A stretch of DNA of 64,000 nt, taken from the NCBI GenBank assembly GCA_900696465.1, contig CAADGE010000035.1, positions 124,001-188,000 of the forward strand, written 5' to 3'. Within the stretch, counting starts at the first letter, position 1, and every line of letters starts with the position of its first letter. The position numbers and the translations under genes are program-made. Under the pieces are notes generated by a model. The model was not told where the DNA came from and ran no database searches. It was given only the letters and a program-made list of their open reading frames with translations. This document shows positions 9,147 through 17,511 of this stretch, in pieces. The stretch is from an uncultured Planctomycetota bacterium. GTDB lineage: Bacteria; Planctomycetota; Phycisphaerae; UBA1845; UTPLA1.

Positions 9147-9686
9147 GCGGCAGAGCGGGCCGTAAGCCGAATTCTGTCCCGCGAAGCCGTTGCCGGACAT
9201 CGTGGTGGCGACCATTTCTCTGGGCCGACGGTTGCCCGTCGGCTCAAGCACCCTACCCGCAACAGTGCGATCTTGCCCGACGTGCCGAAGCGCGTCGAGA
9301 AAAATCGCGCGAGACGAGCCGCCTCGCGAGGCGATCGACACCTGGGATCCCAGAGAATCCGGGCGCGCCGTCGCCTGCTCGTTGCTTACGTGGGCTTGCT
9401 GGCGGTGGGGTTTACCCTGCCACGCCTGTCACCAGACGCGCGGTGCGCTCTTACCGCACCTTTTCACCCTTACCGTCGTAGGGTGGGCATCGCCCACCAG
9501 GCCGCATCGGCAATCACATCGACCCTTTGGTGGGCCGTGCCCACCCTACGATGGCGGTGTCTTTTCTGTGGCACTCTCCCTGGCATCGCTGCCGGTGGCC
9601 GTTAGCCATCACCGTGCCCTGTCCAGTTCGGACTTTCCTCCCGAGAGAACCTGCTCCCGAGCGGCCGCCTGGCCCACTCTGCTGCC
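9147..9686 (-). ncRNA. rnpB: RNase P RNA (bacterial type A) with expanded P12
   Basis: Read on the minus strand, the universally conserved blocks of type A RNase P RNA appear in order. They are GAGGAAAGTCCG near the 5' end, GGTAAGGGTGAAAAGGTGCG, GGTAAGAGCGCACCGCGC, a GGCAGGGTAAACCCCACC block, GCGGGTAGGGTGCTTGAGCC, and ACAGAATTCGGCTTAC at the 3' end. The termini pair as a ~16-bp P1 helix (9671-9686 with 9147-9162, one mismatch and one G-U). The 5' end falls 6-7 bases after a perfect TATAAT. The RNA cleaves 5' leaders from pre-tRNAs. At about 540 nt it is long for the class, mainly because of a palindromic insert in the P12 position. Confidence 0.95.
9477..9550. repeat. Palindromic element inserted in the P12 stem of rnpB
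   Basis: Two 23-base arms (9477-9499 and 9528-9550) are inverted repeats matching at 21 of 23 positions, separated by 28 bases. Each arm is itself palindromic: GGTGGGC, three bases, GCCCACC. The RNA can therefore form one long hairpin or two short ones. It lies where P12 is expected, between the conserved ACCGCCATC and ACGGTAAGGGTG segments. The structure resembles REP-like dispersed palindromes more than an ordinary P12 helix. Confidence 0.8.
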
Positions 9687-9692
9687 GGGTTC

Positions 9693-9698
9693 ATTATA
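9693..9698 (-). promoter_or_regulatory. -10 element of the rnpB promoter
   Basis: A perfect TATAAT on the minus strand. The predicted first transcribed base, 6-7 bases on, coincides with the first base of the P1 helix of rnpB. The -35 region is weak (CGGCAA at a 17-base spacing). Confidence 0.7.
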
Positions 9699-9965
9699 CG
9701 GGCCGCCCTTCGACCTTGCCGAGAATCGCCGGATCGCCCGATCCGACGCCTGTGAAGCCACCTTGTAAACGGTTTGTAACAACGCAGCCCGATGATTCCA
9801 CGATTCCCAATGATGCCGCATGCGATACGGTTTACAGGACGCCCCGCTCGGCGGTTCTCTTGGCCCTCTCCAAGCGGTCCGGCTATATTGGAGGTTGCAG
9901 AATCAACCAATTGAATCGATTGACCGACATCGTCGTTCACAACCGCTGAGCCGGGAGTCTGAGAC

Positions 9966-11981
9966 ATGGCCAAGGGCGCCTCGAAGAATCGTCAGAAGAG
10001 CAGACAGCAGCAGCGTCACGATCCGAAAGAAGCCGCGCAGAACAGTCAAGCAGCGCGCCCATCGGCGCCTCCTGTGGCGCCGATTCCGGATGGCCTCTTT
10101 TTCCTCGGCATGCTTCTGATGATCATCGCCTGTGCGGTCACCGGCGTTCTCGTGGCCAACCATCTCGGCAGTCTGAGTCTGCCCGGTTGCCGACCCGGCG
10201 GTGCGTGTGAGCAGGCCGCGGCCAGCGCCTGGGGTAAGCTGCCAGGCACCAACTGGCCGATCTCCTTCGTCGGTCTGGCTTACTTCGTGGGCATACTGTT
10301 CGCGTGGCTGACGTCCAAGGGCGGAATCTCCCCGCAGCTACGTAACGTTGTTCGCATCGGCGCGCTCATCTCGGTGATGTACGTCGCCGTTCTCATCGTC
10401 AACCGGCATGCCTGCTACTACTGCATCGGAGCGCATGCCGCGAACCTGCTCTTCTGGCTCATGGTCGAACGATTGCAATCCTCGCCTGCAGCCGCTTGGC
10501 GACCGGTGGTCACGACGGCTGCCGTGTTCCTGCTCGCTTCCGCCGCACTTGGCGCCACCGAGTGGCAAGGCAAGAAAGCCGAAGAACAGCGCCAGGAAGA
10601 CGCCCTGGCAGAGTCCACGCGCGAGATCATCGAAGCCAGCGAGAAGGCCAAGCGCGAAGCCGAGGCCCGCAAGGAAGCCGAGGCGACCGGCGAACAAGTC
10701 GCGCAGGATTCTTCCCCCTCACAAACCGGCACGACCTCGGTGGTCGAAGGCGAGACGAACGCGGCGGATCGTCCCTGGCAGGGCGGATTTACAGGTCGCT
10801 ACCGCTGGGGGCCGGAAGAGGCCGCCGTCCGCATCGTCATGATCACCGATTATCAGTGTCCGGACTGCCGCCGCGCCGAGCGCGACCTGACCATGCTGAT
10901 GAATGCCCGCAACGACGTCTCCGTGACCGTCAAGCACTTCCCGTTCTGCACGGACTGCAATCCCGGTGTCGGACGGAACATGCACCCGAACGCATGCTGG
11001 GCGGCACGAGCCGCCGAAACTGCGGGCATCCTCCGCGGTGCGGAAGGGTTCTGGGAGATGCACAAGTGGCTCTTCGACCAGAAAGGCGGCTTTACGAATA
11101 CCGAGTTTCGCGAGCTGCTCGAGCGGCTGGGCTACGACGAGCGACAGTTCACCGACGTCATGCAGTCAAAGGTCACGCTGGAGCTCGTCCAGAAAGACAT
11201 CCAGGAAGCCATCTGGCTTGGTCTGCATTACACGCCAATGATCTTCCTGAACGGCAAGGAACTCAAAGGCGTCTTCGCCCACGAAGCCCTGAGTCGCGCG
11301 GTCCTCACCCTGCTGGCGACGAACCCGACGCCTGCCACCTGCGAGAACGACCAGCCGCCGCCGGCCGCGCAGAAATACATCGATGACTGGCGCGAAGGCG
11401 AGATGCGCATGCCCGGCGAAGACGTCCACGCCTGGCCGATGGGTGTCGAAGGTGCGGCACTTCACGTCGTCCTGTGGGGTGACTTTCAGGAGCCCAACAC
11501 CGCCCGCGCCGATCGCATCATCCGCGACTTCATGGCCGGCCGCAGCGACTGCCAGTACCTTTTCCGCCACTACCCCGTCAACCAGCTCTGCAACCGCATG
11601 AGCCAGCTCACGAAGCACCCCAATGCCTGCCGGATGGCCCAGGCGGCCGAGGCGGCGGGCCTGCTCTTTGGCACCGATGGCTACTGGAAAATGCACGACT
11701 GGCTGATGAACAACCAGGAAACCTTCAGTGACGAGGCCCTGCGCGAGGCCTGCCGCACGATGGGCTTCCTGCCAGATGCGCTGTTCGTCAAGATGGACAG
11801 CGAGGAGGTCGCACAGGGAATCGCCTACGATGCCGACGTCGCCAAGCGGCTCGGCCTCACTTCGATCCCCTACATCTATGTCAATCAACGCTTCGTCCCG
11901 CGCTGGCATCGCGAAGGCGACAACATGCTGCAAAAAATCATGCAGGCCGCCCTCGAAGAGGGGACGAAAGCCGGTAAATAG
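9966..11981 (+). CDS. VKOR-DsbA-DsbA-like fusion, disulfide bond formation
   Basis: A 671-residue three-part protein. Residues ~44-170 are a vitamin K epoxide reductase domain with membrane helices, the loop pair C75/C81 and the redox motif CYYC (150-153). After another membrane helix (~180-198) and a charged Glu/Lys/Ala-rich linker (~200-245) comes a DsbA-like thioredoxin domain. It has the CPDC active site (298-301) and a cis-proline at HYTPMIFLNG (~424). A second DsbA-like domain (~485-670) repeats the same layout but reads FQEPNT where CxxC should be, so it cannot be redox active; its cis-proline (LTSIPYIYVN) is kept. VKOR oxidises the Dsb partner using quinone, so the fusion is a self-contained oxidative folding machine for exported proteins. 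The second domain may bind substrate. GGGAG precedes the ATG. Confidence 0.93.
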   Translation: MAKGASKNRQKSRQQQRHDPKEAAQNSQAARPSAPPVAPIPDGLFFLGMLLMIIACAVTGVLVANHLGSLSLPGCRPGGACEQAAASAWGKLPGTNWPISFVGLAYFVGILFAWLTSKGGISPQLRNVVRIGALISVMYVAVLIVNRHACYYCIGAHAANLLFWLMVERLQSSPAAAWRPVVTTAAVFLLASAALGATEWQGKKAEEQRQEDALAESTREIIEASEKAKREAEARKEAEATGEQVAQDSSPSQTGTTSVVEGETNAADRPWQGGFTGRYRWGPEEAAVRIVMITDYQCPDCRRAERDLTMLMNARNDVSVTVKHFPFCTDCNPGVGRNMHPNACWAARAAETAGILRGAEGFWEMHKWLFDQKGGFTNTEFRELLERLGYDERQFTDVMQSKVTLELVQKDIQEAIWLGLHYTPMIFLNGKELKGVFAHEALSRAVLTLLATNPTPATCENDQPPPAAQKYIDDWREGEMRMPGEDVHAWPMGVEGAALHVVLWGDFQEPNTARADRIIRDFMAGRSDCQYLFRHYPVNQLCNRMSQLTKHPNACRMAQAAEAAGLLFGTDGYWKMHDWLMNNQETFSDEALREACRTMGFLPDALFVKMDSEEVAQGIAYDADVAKRLGLTSIPYIYVNQRFVPRWHREGDNMLQKIMQAALEEGTKAGK

Positions 11982-12492
11982 CTGCACCCCGTCCGGTCGC
12001 GCTGCGGACGACCCTTCATTGCTTGCTTATGGCTGAATCGCCACGACACGGCAGGGGCCGCCGGTCCCGCCTTTGATCATGATCAACAGTGTAAGTGTGA
12101 TGGCGCCCTTCGGCGCAGCATGGCCGTAGTCGCCAGGATCACCAGGCGCGGATGTTCGCCCTGAAAAACCAAGTAAAACCTTACGGTGTCTTTCCCGCAC
12201 AGTTTCGATTACCGGACGCATGGCAAGCTCCTGCCAGAAGCGCGATGACGTCCGGGAAGGTGCAAACCGAAGGACCTTTCTCGCAGGCCCCGCACGCGAC
12301 ATAAATACAACGTCCGACTGCCTTTATTTCGACGTTTTGACTTTTCGATGTTTTGATGTTTCCGATCGGTTGCGTTGACAGGACTCCGGGTCGTATTATC
12401 ATGTAGGGTTCGCTATCCCCGGTATCGGCAGGGATGTCTTCACGCCGCAGGTCGGTGCCGGTTAGCTGTCAATGAGCAAAGGGCGCATTGCC
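11982..12492. other. Intergenic region, no confident gene
   Basis: About 510 bases. Short minus-strand open frames (12027-12302 and 12181-12402) contain Cys/Gly-rich peptides, but they overlap each other, lack family similarity that I recognise and do not look like real genes. A T-rich stretch at 12328-12360 carries short imperfect direct repeats. A plausible plus-strand promoter lies at 12375-12402. Confidence 0.4.
12375..12402 (+). promoter_or_regulatory. Candidate sigma-70 promoter for the secreted protein gene
   Basis: TTGACA (12375-12380), a 16-base spacer, and TATCAT (12397-12402). It lies about 90 bases before the start at 12493 and points towards it. Confidence 0.5.
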
Positions 12493-13224
12493 ATGTTTCG
12501 CAATCGCATTCCATTTCTCGCACTCTGTACGGCCGCAATCGCCGTGCTCTCCACGAATGCGCAGGCCACGCCGGAACCCAATCCCGTTCCCGTCGCATGG
12601 GAACTCTCGCTCGAACCCTCACCGCTCATGCGGATCCAGGTCGATACCGGCAGCGGCCCGAAGATCTACTGGTACATGCTCTACACAGTGACCAACAACA
12701 CCGGGCAGGACATCGACTTTCACCCGGAGATCGTCCGGGTCAACGAGATCGAAAGCGAGCTGGCCGTGGAGAAGATCAGCGAGCGGCCCGATCAGGCCCC
12801 GACCGTCAGCGTCGATCCGGCGATCGTCGGCCTGAACAGCCAGGTTTACAAGGCCATTGCCGAGCGTCACGCACGCACCCATCCGTTTCTGGTCACGCCG
12901 GTCAATGCCATCGGCCGGCTTCTCCAGGGCAAGGACAACGCCCGGACCAGCGTGGCTGTCTTCCCTGATCTGGACCCCCGGGTGAGCCGGTTCACAATCT
13001 ACTTCGGCGGCCTTTCCGGGGAGAAGGTGACGCGGCCGAATCCGAGCTATGATTCCTCCCGTGCGGCACAGGGCAGTCAGAGCAACGGCCACGGCGACGA
13101 CGAAAACCCGAAGCTGTTCGTGCTTCGCAAGACACTATCGATTCCGTACACCCTGCCGGGCGATGTTCGCACCCGGCAGAATGCCCAGCCGGTGCTGGGT
13201 CGCATGACCTGGGTCATGCGTTAG
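12493..13224 (+). CDS. Secreted protein of unknown function
   Basis: About 243 residues from the ATG at 12493; an ATG at 12472 would add seven residues. The N-terminus is a Sec signal peptide, MFRNRIPFLALCTAAIAVLS, with probable cleavage after the Ala-rich stretch ending NAQA. The mature part has a beta-rich pattern with a YTVTNNTGQDIDF segment. That pattern resembles proteins with immunoglobulin-like folds that describe 'relationship' terms, but no family is identifiable. It precedes rpmA on the same strand by 72 bases and has its own candidate promoter. Confidence 0.75.
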   Translation: MFRNRIPFLALCTAAIAVLSTNAQATPEPNPVPVAWELSLEPSPLMRIQVDTGSGPKIYWYMLYTVTNNTGQDIDFHPEIVRVNEIESELAVEKISERPDQAPTVSVDPAIVGLNSQVYKAIAERHARTHPFLVTPVNAIGRLLQGKDNARTSVAVFPDLDPRVSRFTIYFGGLSGEKVTRPNPSYDSSRAAQGSQSNGHGDDENPKLFVLRKTLSIPYTLPGDVRTRQNAQPVLGRMTWVMR

Positions 13225-13296
13225 AATATCGCAGGACGACACGACAGAAGTACGCCCGGACAGACCGGCATCGTTGAGTTGAAAGGATCATGCGAC

Positions 13297-13551
13297 ATGG
13301 CACATAAAAAGGGACAAGGTTCAACCCGCAACGGCCGCGACAGCAATCCGCAGTTTCTCGGCCTGAAGCGCTACGACGGTCAGCTCGTGACCACGGGCAC
13401 CATTCTCGTCCGCCAGCGCGGTACGACATTCCGCCCCGGCATGTACGTCGGTCGAGGCCGCGATGACACATTGTTCGCCCTGCGCGACGGCAAAGTGGTC
13501 TTCCAGGGCCACAAGATTTCGATCGAGCCGATGGCCGTCGAGACGAACTGA
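13297..13551 (+). CDS. rpmA: 50S ribosomal protein L27
   Basis: An 84-residue protein with the L27 signature: [17 protein letters not shown] at the N-terminus, then [19 protein letters not shown]27 lies near the peptidyl transferase centre. The N-terminus is of the short, non-cleaved type. AAAGGA ten bases before this ATG decides the start over an upstream in-frame codon. rplU (L21), normally directly upstream, is absent; a secreted-protein gene sits there instead. obg follows, as is common, after an intrinsic terminator. Confidence 0.97.
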   Translation: MAHKKGQGSTRNGRDSNPQFLGLKRYDGQLVTTGTILVRQRGTTFRPGMYVGRGRDDTLFALRDGKVVFQGHKISIEPMAVETN

Positions 13552-13590
13552 CGTCGGCTTTGCGGCGTTCTCTCTTTTTCGACAACGAAG

Positions 13591-13628
13591 AAAGCCGACG
13601 GATTGCACTCCGTCGGCTTTTATTATTT
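13591..13628 (+). terminator. Intrinsic terminator after rpmA
   Basis: A perfect hairpin AAAGCCGACGGA / TCCGTCGGCTTT with a short loop, followed by a T/A-rich tail (TTTTATTATTTT). It separates rpmA from obg. Confidence 0.88.
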
Positions 13629-13705
13629 TAAAGCGATACTTCTGTCCGTGCATGATCTGATTGGTCGTTCGCCGCGATCGTGTTTCGGCGGCGACGCGTA
13701 AACCC

Positions 13706-14728
13706 ATGTTGTTCATTGACGAAGCCATTATCTGTGTTCGATCCGGCCGCGGCGGCGACGGCTGTGTCAGCTTTCGGCGTGAGAAGTACGTGCCCAAGGG
13801 CGGGCCGGATGGCGGCGACGGCGGCGATGGCGGGAGCGTCCTGCTCTATGTGGATCCGCAGCTATCGACCCTCGTCGATCTGACCGGCAAGCACCACTGG
13901 ACCGCGGACAACGGCCGGCCTGGCGGCGGCGACAACTGCAGCGGCAAGGCCGGCCACGACGAGATCGTACGCGTCCCTCCCGGCACACTCGTCTACGATC
14001 GCGATACCGGCGTCCTTCTGAAAGACCTCGTGGAACCAAACTCTCAACTCTGCGTCGCGCGCGGCGGCCGCGGTGGTCGCGGCAACGCTCGATTTGCCTC
14101 GCCGACGCACCAGACACCGCGGGAGTTTGAACGTGGCGAAGAAGGCCAGGAACGCTGGCTGCGGCTCGAACTCAAGCTGATCGCTGACGTCGGCGTGATC
14201 GGACTGCCCAACGCCGGAAAGAGCACGCTCTTATCGCGCGTATCGCGAGCCCGTCCGAAAATCGCCGACTACCCCTTCACCACGCTGGTTCCCAATCTCG
14301 GGATCGTGTCGCTTTCCGGATATCGCCAGTTTGTCATGGCCGACGTCCCCGGCCTCATCGAAGGTGCGCACGAAGGCATCGGCCTGGGCGACAAGTTTCT
14401 GCGGCACATCGAGCGGACGCGCGTGTTGCTCCACTTGATCGATCTCTTCCCGCCGGCCGGCACACCCAGTCCCGCCGAGGCCTACCGCATCATCCGGGGC
14501 GAACTGGAAAAATACAGCCCGGTCCTGGCGACCAAACCCGAGCTGGTGGTGGCCAATAAGCTCGACCTTACGAACGAAGCGCAGCCCCCCGAGCTGCTTG
14601 AATTGCGGGAAGCCCTCGACGGTCGACCGGTTCTCGCCGTGTCTGCGGTCAGCGGCAAAGGACTGGAGGTTGTCACCCAGCGAATCTGGGAGATGATCGA
14701 CGAGGCCCGCAAAGCGGACGCCGGGTGA
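13706..14728 (+). CDS. obg: GTPase Obg/CgtA
   Basis: 340 residues. The glycine-rich Obg fold occupies residues ~1-158 (GRGGDGCVSFRREKYVPKGG, then GGDGGDGG). The G domain follows with G1 GLPNAGKST, G3 DVPGLIEGA, G4 NKLDL and G5 SAVSGKG. It is a ribosome-assembly and stress-linked GTPase. The ATG at 13706 matches the family N-terminus (MLFIDEA); the frame is open back to a TTG at 13661. No long C-terminal extension is present. The Shine-Dalgarno is weak. Confidence 0.96.
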   Translation: MLFIDEAIICVRSGRGGDGCVSFRREKYVPKGGPDGGDGGDGGSVLLYVDPQLSTLVDLTGKHHWTADNGRPGGGDNCSGKAGHDEIVRVPPGTLVYDRDTGVLLKDLVEPNSQLCVARGGRGGRGNARFASPTHQTPREFERGEEGQERWLRLELKLIADVGVIGLPNAGKSTLLSRVSRARPKIADYPFTTLVPNLGIVSLSGYRQFVMADVPGLIEGAHEGIGLGDKFLRHIERTRVLLHLIDLFPPAGTPSPAEAYRIIRGELEKYSPVLATKPELVVANKLDLTNEAQPPELLELREALDGRPVLAVSAVSGKGLEVVTQRIWEMIDEARKADAG

Positions 14729-15154
14729 ATCCGCCCACCATGGGAACGGCAGCGTGGGTGATGAATGCCGTAAACATGGCACTCCGATAAGGCGCGATAG
14801 GCCGTTATTGGAGCACTCCTGCCGTCACGTCGAACCGTACCTCTCCTGCGACGCGCCCCACGTTGCATTATAGACCGCGTGTTGCGGCGAATCGTCCGCG
14901 CTCCGAAAACTTTTTTCGTGCATCGCCACGCGCCGGCATAAACCTCCCGCGCCATTTCTTCCGCACCAATTCACTTTCAACGCGATTCGCCGCAGGCGGC
15001 GGGCATATTATCAGATGAACACCATTTGCTTCGTGCGGGGGCGCCTGCGGTCCAGGCATTGCAGAGGTTCAACCGAGCATCTCGTGTCCAGAGGGGACGC
15101 GACTCGGCTATGAACACATGCCCGACACAGCGGTGGGCACAAGGGGAGGATCAC
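14729..15154. other. Intergenic region between obg and the PEP-CTERM gene
   Basis: About 425 bases. It contains a strong hairpin near the obg end (14782-14813). Otherwise I see no gene and no convincing promoter. Confidence 0.4.
14782..14813 (+). terminator. Stable hairpin downstream of obg
   Basis: CTCCGATAA with GGC pairs with GCC and TTATTGGAG around a short loop, giving about 12 bp with one G-U. There is no T-run after it, so it may act as an mRNA 3' stabiliser or a factor-dependent terminator rather than a classic intrinsic one. Confidence 0.45.
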
Positions 15155-16003
15155 ATGTTGAAGAACCTGGGTAGCATCGCGTTCGTCTGCGTGCTCGCCG
15201 TGATGAGTTCGGCCGCCACGGTCCGGGCTCAGGTCGGCGAACCGCAGGGGAGTTTCACCATCACCGTTCGGCAGGGCGGCAACATCATCGCCCAGCAGAA
15301 CGTCACCATCGGTCCCGGCGGCGACCTTGAAGACCTCAAGGCCAGCTTCCAGGATGGAACCCCTGAAGACCACACGCAGATCGGGTCCATCGGCCCCGGC
15401 AATCACCCGATCATCCTGAAGGTCACCACTGATGACGATCCGTTCTTCCGGATTTCGCACTGGTACATCGACGTGCCGATCAGCATGGCGAACATCCATG
15501 CGCCCGGGCCGACGTCGCTCTTCGATCCCAACGGCGGATTGGTGGACGTGACCGTGACCGGGCTGTCGTTCGACAACGGCGCACTGGCGTTTCCGTACGT
15601 CCAGCCCAGCCCGCACTACTACACGTCGTTCATGCGCGACTTCCAGGGGCACTTTTACAACCTGCCCGGAAGCCACGCTTACAATGCCTTCGGCAACGGC
15701 ATCATCGACATCCAGGTGCCGGGAACACTCTACACCGACGGTATCCTGAATCCGTACAACTTCGAAGTGCTTCAGACCGGTTCGCAGGTCTCCTGGCGCT
15801 GGAACAACATCCTGCCGCCGACGACCTCAACGACCGTGACCAACCAGTTCGGCGTGACGCACAACCCGATCAACCCGGGATACGTCTTCGAGCTGGGTCT
15901 GTCGGTCGCGTTCCTGCAGATTCCCGAGCCGGGCACCCTGGCGATGCTGGCCCCCGCCGCGATGTTCGTGATCCGACGTCGCAAGCGGCACGTCGCCCGC
16001 TGA
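15155..16003 (+). CDS. PEP-CTERM sorting domain protein
   Basis: 282 residues. The N-terminal signal peptide runs MLKNLGSIAFVCVLAVMSS and continues to an Ala-x-Ala site. The C-terminus has the complete PEP-CTERM signal: IPEPGTL, a hydrophobic stretch and the basic tail IRRRKRHVAR. Such proteins are handled by an exosortase, which anchors or releases them at the outer envelope. A strong Shine-Dalgarno (AAGGGGAGGA) four to five bases upstream fixes the start. The mature region is beta-rich with repeated Asn/Gly/Pro loops and no catalytic motif. No exosortase gene is in the window. Confidence 0.9.
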   Translation: MLKNLGSIAFVCVLAVMSSAATVRAQVGEPQGSFTITVRQGGNIIAQQNVTIGPGGDLEDLKASFQDGTPEDHTQIGSIGPGNHPIILKVTTDDDPFFRISHWYIDVPISMANIHAPGPTSLFDPNGGLVDVTVTGLSFDNGALAFPYVQPSPHYYTSFMRDFQGHFYNLPGSHAYNAFGNGIIDIQVPGTLYTDGILNPYNFEVLQTGSQVSWRWNNILPPTTSTTVTNQFGVTHNPINPGYVFELGLSVAFLQIPEPGTLAMLAPAAMFVIRRRKRHVAR

Positions 16004-16065
16004 GAAGATAGATACGATCGCGACCGCGCGATTCGACCACGATCGTTATCACCTCCATGAAAGGC

Positions 16066-16102
16066 AGGGGTCCGGCCCATCGGGTCGGCCCTTGTCTTTT
16101 TT
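16066..16102 (+). terminator. Intrinsic terminator after the PEP-CTERM gene
   Basis: AGGGG and CCGGCCC pair with GGGTCGG and CCCTT around an ATC loop, followed by GTCTTTTTT. It lies between this gene and convergent acpS. Confidence 0.8.
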
Positions 16103-16235
16103 ACAAGCCGCGGTGATTTGTTTTCGCGAATGCAATACAACTTCGGTGATCGCCCGCGGCAGGTCGAACAGGACCATCCTTCGATACCATTTGAATACAC
16201 GCAGTGATGCAGAAGCTGCCCTGCAGGCGATAAGC

Positions 16236-16619
16236 TCAGGTACCGACCCCCACCGCGCTGGCGGCTGCGTAATGCTCGGTGTGCGTGATGGAAAGGAGCA
16301 CGCTCGATATGCCGCGCTGCCGCGCGATCTCCGCCGTCGGCCCGCTCAGGGTGACGTGCGGCTGGCCGGCATCATCATTCAGGATTTCGATATCTGTCCA
16401 GGAAATCGGCCCGCGCCAGCCGGTTCCCAGTACCTTGAGAATCGCCTCCTTCGCGGCGAATCGGCCGGCGATCCGCGGTACGGCGTGCTTCATGCGCATG
16501 CAATAGGCCTGTTCGGCCGGCGTGAGAATGCGCGCGAGAAACCGATCGGGATGGTCCTGCATGATCCGCGCGATCCGCTCGCACTCGATCAGATCAATGC
16601 CGTGCGCGATAAGGTTCAT
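16236..16619 (-). CDS. acpS: Holo-[acyl-carrier-protein] synthase
   Basis: 127 residues, typical AcpS length. The N-terminal MNLIAHGIDLIECERIARIM carries the metal-binding Asp. The motif GRFAAKEAILKVLGTG carries the conserved Glu and Lys, and SITHTEHYAAA is near the C-terminus. It transfers 4'-phosphopantetheine from CoA to a serine of carrier proteins. The stand-alone carrier protein at 55.7-56.0 kb in this window is a possible client besides the fatty-acid ACP. Confidence 0.95.
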   Translation of the reverse strand: MNLIAHGIDLIECERIARIMQDHPDRFLARILTPAEQAYCMRMKHAVPRIAGRFAAKEAILKVLGTGWRGPISWTDIEILNDDAGQPHVTLSGPTAEIARQRGISSVLLSITHTEHYAAASAVGVGT

Positions 16620-16751
16620 GCCCGAAAGCTACCACGGCGACGAGATGCACTCAAGGCAAAGGACGCGGTGCTGGAGCGGAATGCCGTGACGAGCAAGGGC
16701 AATGTGAGAAGAGCCGCGCCTTTCGCTTGCGACAACTGAGATGTAACTTCG

Positions 16752-17093
16752 TTAAAACGGCTTTTCCGGGTCGACTTCCTCTTCATCATTATCAGCGTCG
16801 TCTTCGTCCAGATCGCCGTACTTCCACGCGTCCGCCTCTTCGGCCTCGTCGATCTCCTGCTCCATGTGACGGAACATCTTCTCCTGAAGCGGCTGAATGC
16901 GCTTGTACATCTGAAACGTCGCCTCGTAGGCAGCGACCATGCGGTCCACCTTCTGCGTCAACTCCGCGGTGCGCAGCAAATGCCACTTCATCAGGCACTC
17001 GGGCTCCTTGATGTTGCCGAAAGGATCGCAGCGAAAGGAAAGCTGGCCGTTCGGGCCGCGTGAAAAGTGTTCACACTCGCTGCACTGCAACAT
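16752..17093 (-). CDS. Small four-cysteine protein of unknown function
   Basis: 113 residues. The N-terminus carries four cysteines (C4, C7, C22, C33; beginning MLQCSECEHF), which suggests a zinc or Fe-S site. The middle is helical (LTQKVDRMVAAYEATFQMYK). The C-terminus is strongly acidic, with runs of Asp and Glu. The start is well placed after GGAGACGGGA. A perfect inverted repeat sits just upstream. I cannot name the family. Confidence 0.75.
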   Translation of the reverse strand: MLQCSECEHFSRGPNGQLSFRCDPFGNIKEPECLMKWHLLRTAELTQKVDRMVAAYEATFQMYKRIQPLQEKMFRHMEQEIDEAEEADAWKYGDLDEDDADNDEEEVDPEKPF

Positions 17094-17106
17094 GTTCCCG
17101 TCTCCG

Positions 17107-17124
17107 GTGCCATTGACATGGCAC
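17107..17124. promoter_or_regulatory. Inverted repeat upstream of the four-cysteine gene
   Basis: GTGCCAT-TGAC-ATGGCAC, a perfect 7-bp inverted repeat with a 4-base loop, 14-31 bases before the start codon and next to its Shine-Dalgarno. It could be an operator or an RNA hairpin that affects translation. Confidence 0.4.
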
Positions 17125-17160
17125 TGTCAGTCGCCGCGCCGTTGCTTGCCGCCGCAGCGG

Positions 17161-17511
17161 CTACCAGATGTAGTCGCCGATCGTGGGGGCGCGCCGCTCG
17201 AATCGCTCGCAATCGGTCCGCCACCATTTCTGCAGCGTGGCCTCGCTCTCCTGAAGCCGGCGCGCCCGTCGCTGCTCGCTTCGCTCGATATCCGAGATCG
17301 TTTCGTTCAGATGTGCCGTGCGCATCTGAATGCGACGCTGCGAGTAAGGGTCATTACAGCCGGCCGCCGCCAGGAGCAGGAGCACGATGCCCATGCTAAG
17401 AGCGCCCAATCGCCCCCCGCCGGATGGCCATCCTGAAAAAAACCGCTCCCGCGGTCTCCCCTGGCGGGACTGCCCTGAGAACTGATTTCGAGTTCTGCAC
17501 ATCACGAACAT
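17161..17511 (-). CDS. Small lipoprotein of unknown function
   Basis: The frame contains GALSMGIVLLLLAAAGCNDP, a clear lipoprotein signal with lipobox LAAAGC. About 65 charged residues follow, likely helical (RTAHLNETISDIERSEQRR). The start is uncertain. The ATG at 17511 gives an Arg-containing n-region, while the ATG at 17394 would leave almost none. It lies 67 bases upstream of the four-cysteine gene on the same strand. Confidence 0.55.
   Translation of the reverse strand: MFVMCRTRNQFSGQSRQGRPRERFFSGWPSGGGRLGALSMGIVLLLLAAAGCNDPYSQRRIQMRTAHLNETISDIERSEQRRARRLQESEATLQKWWRTDCERFERRAPTIGDYIW

Noticed and set aside
12027-12402. Possible small Cys/Gly-rich gene or pseudogene on the minus strand
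   Set aside because: Two overlapping frames compete, neither has a Shine-Dalgarno or recognisable family, and the Cys-rich peptide is too short to judge.
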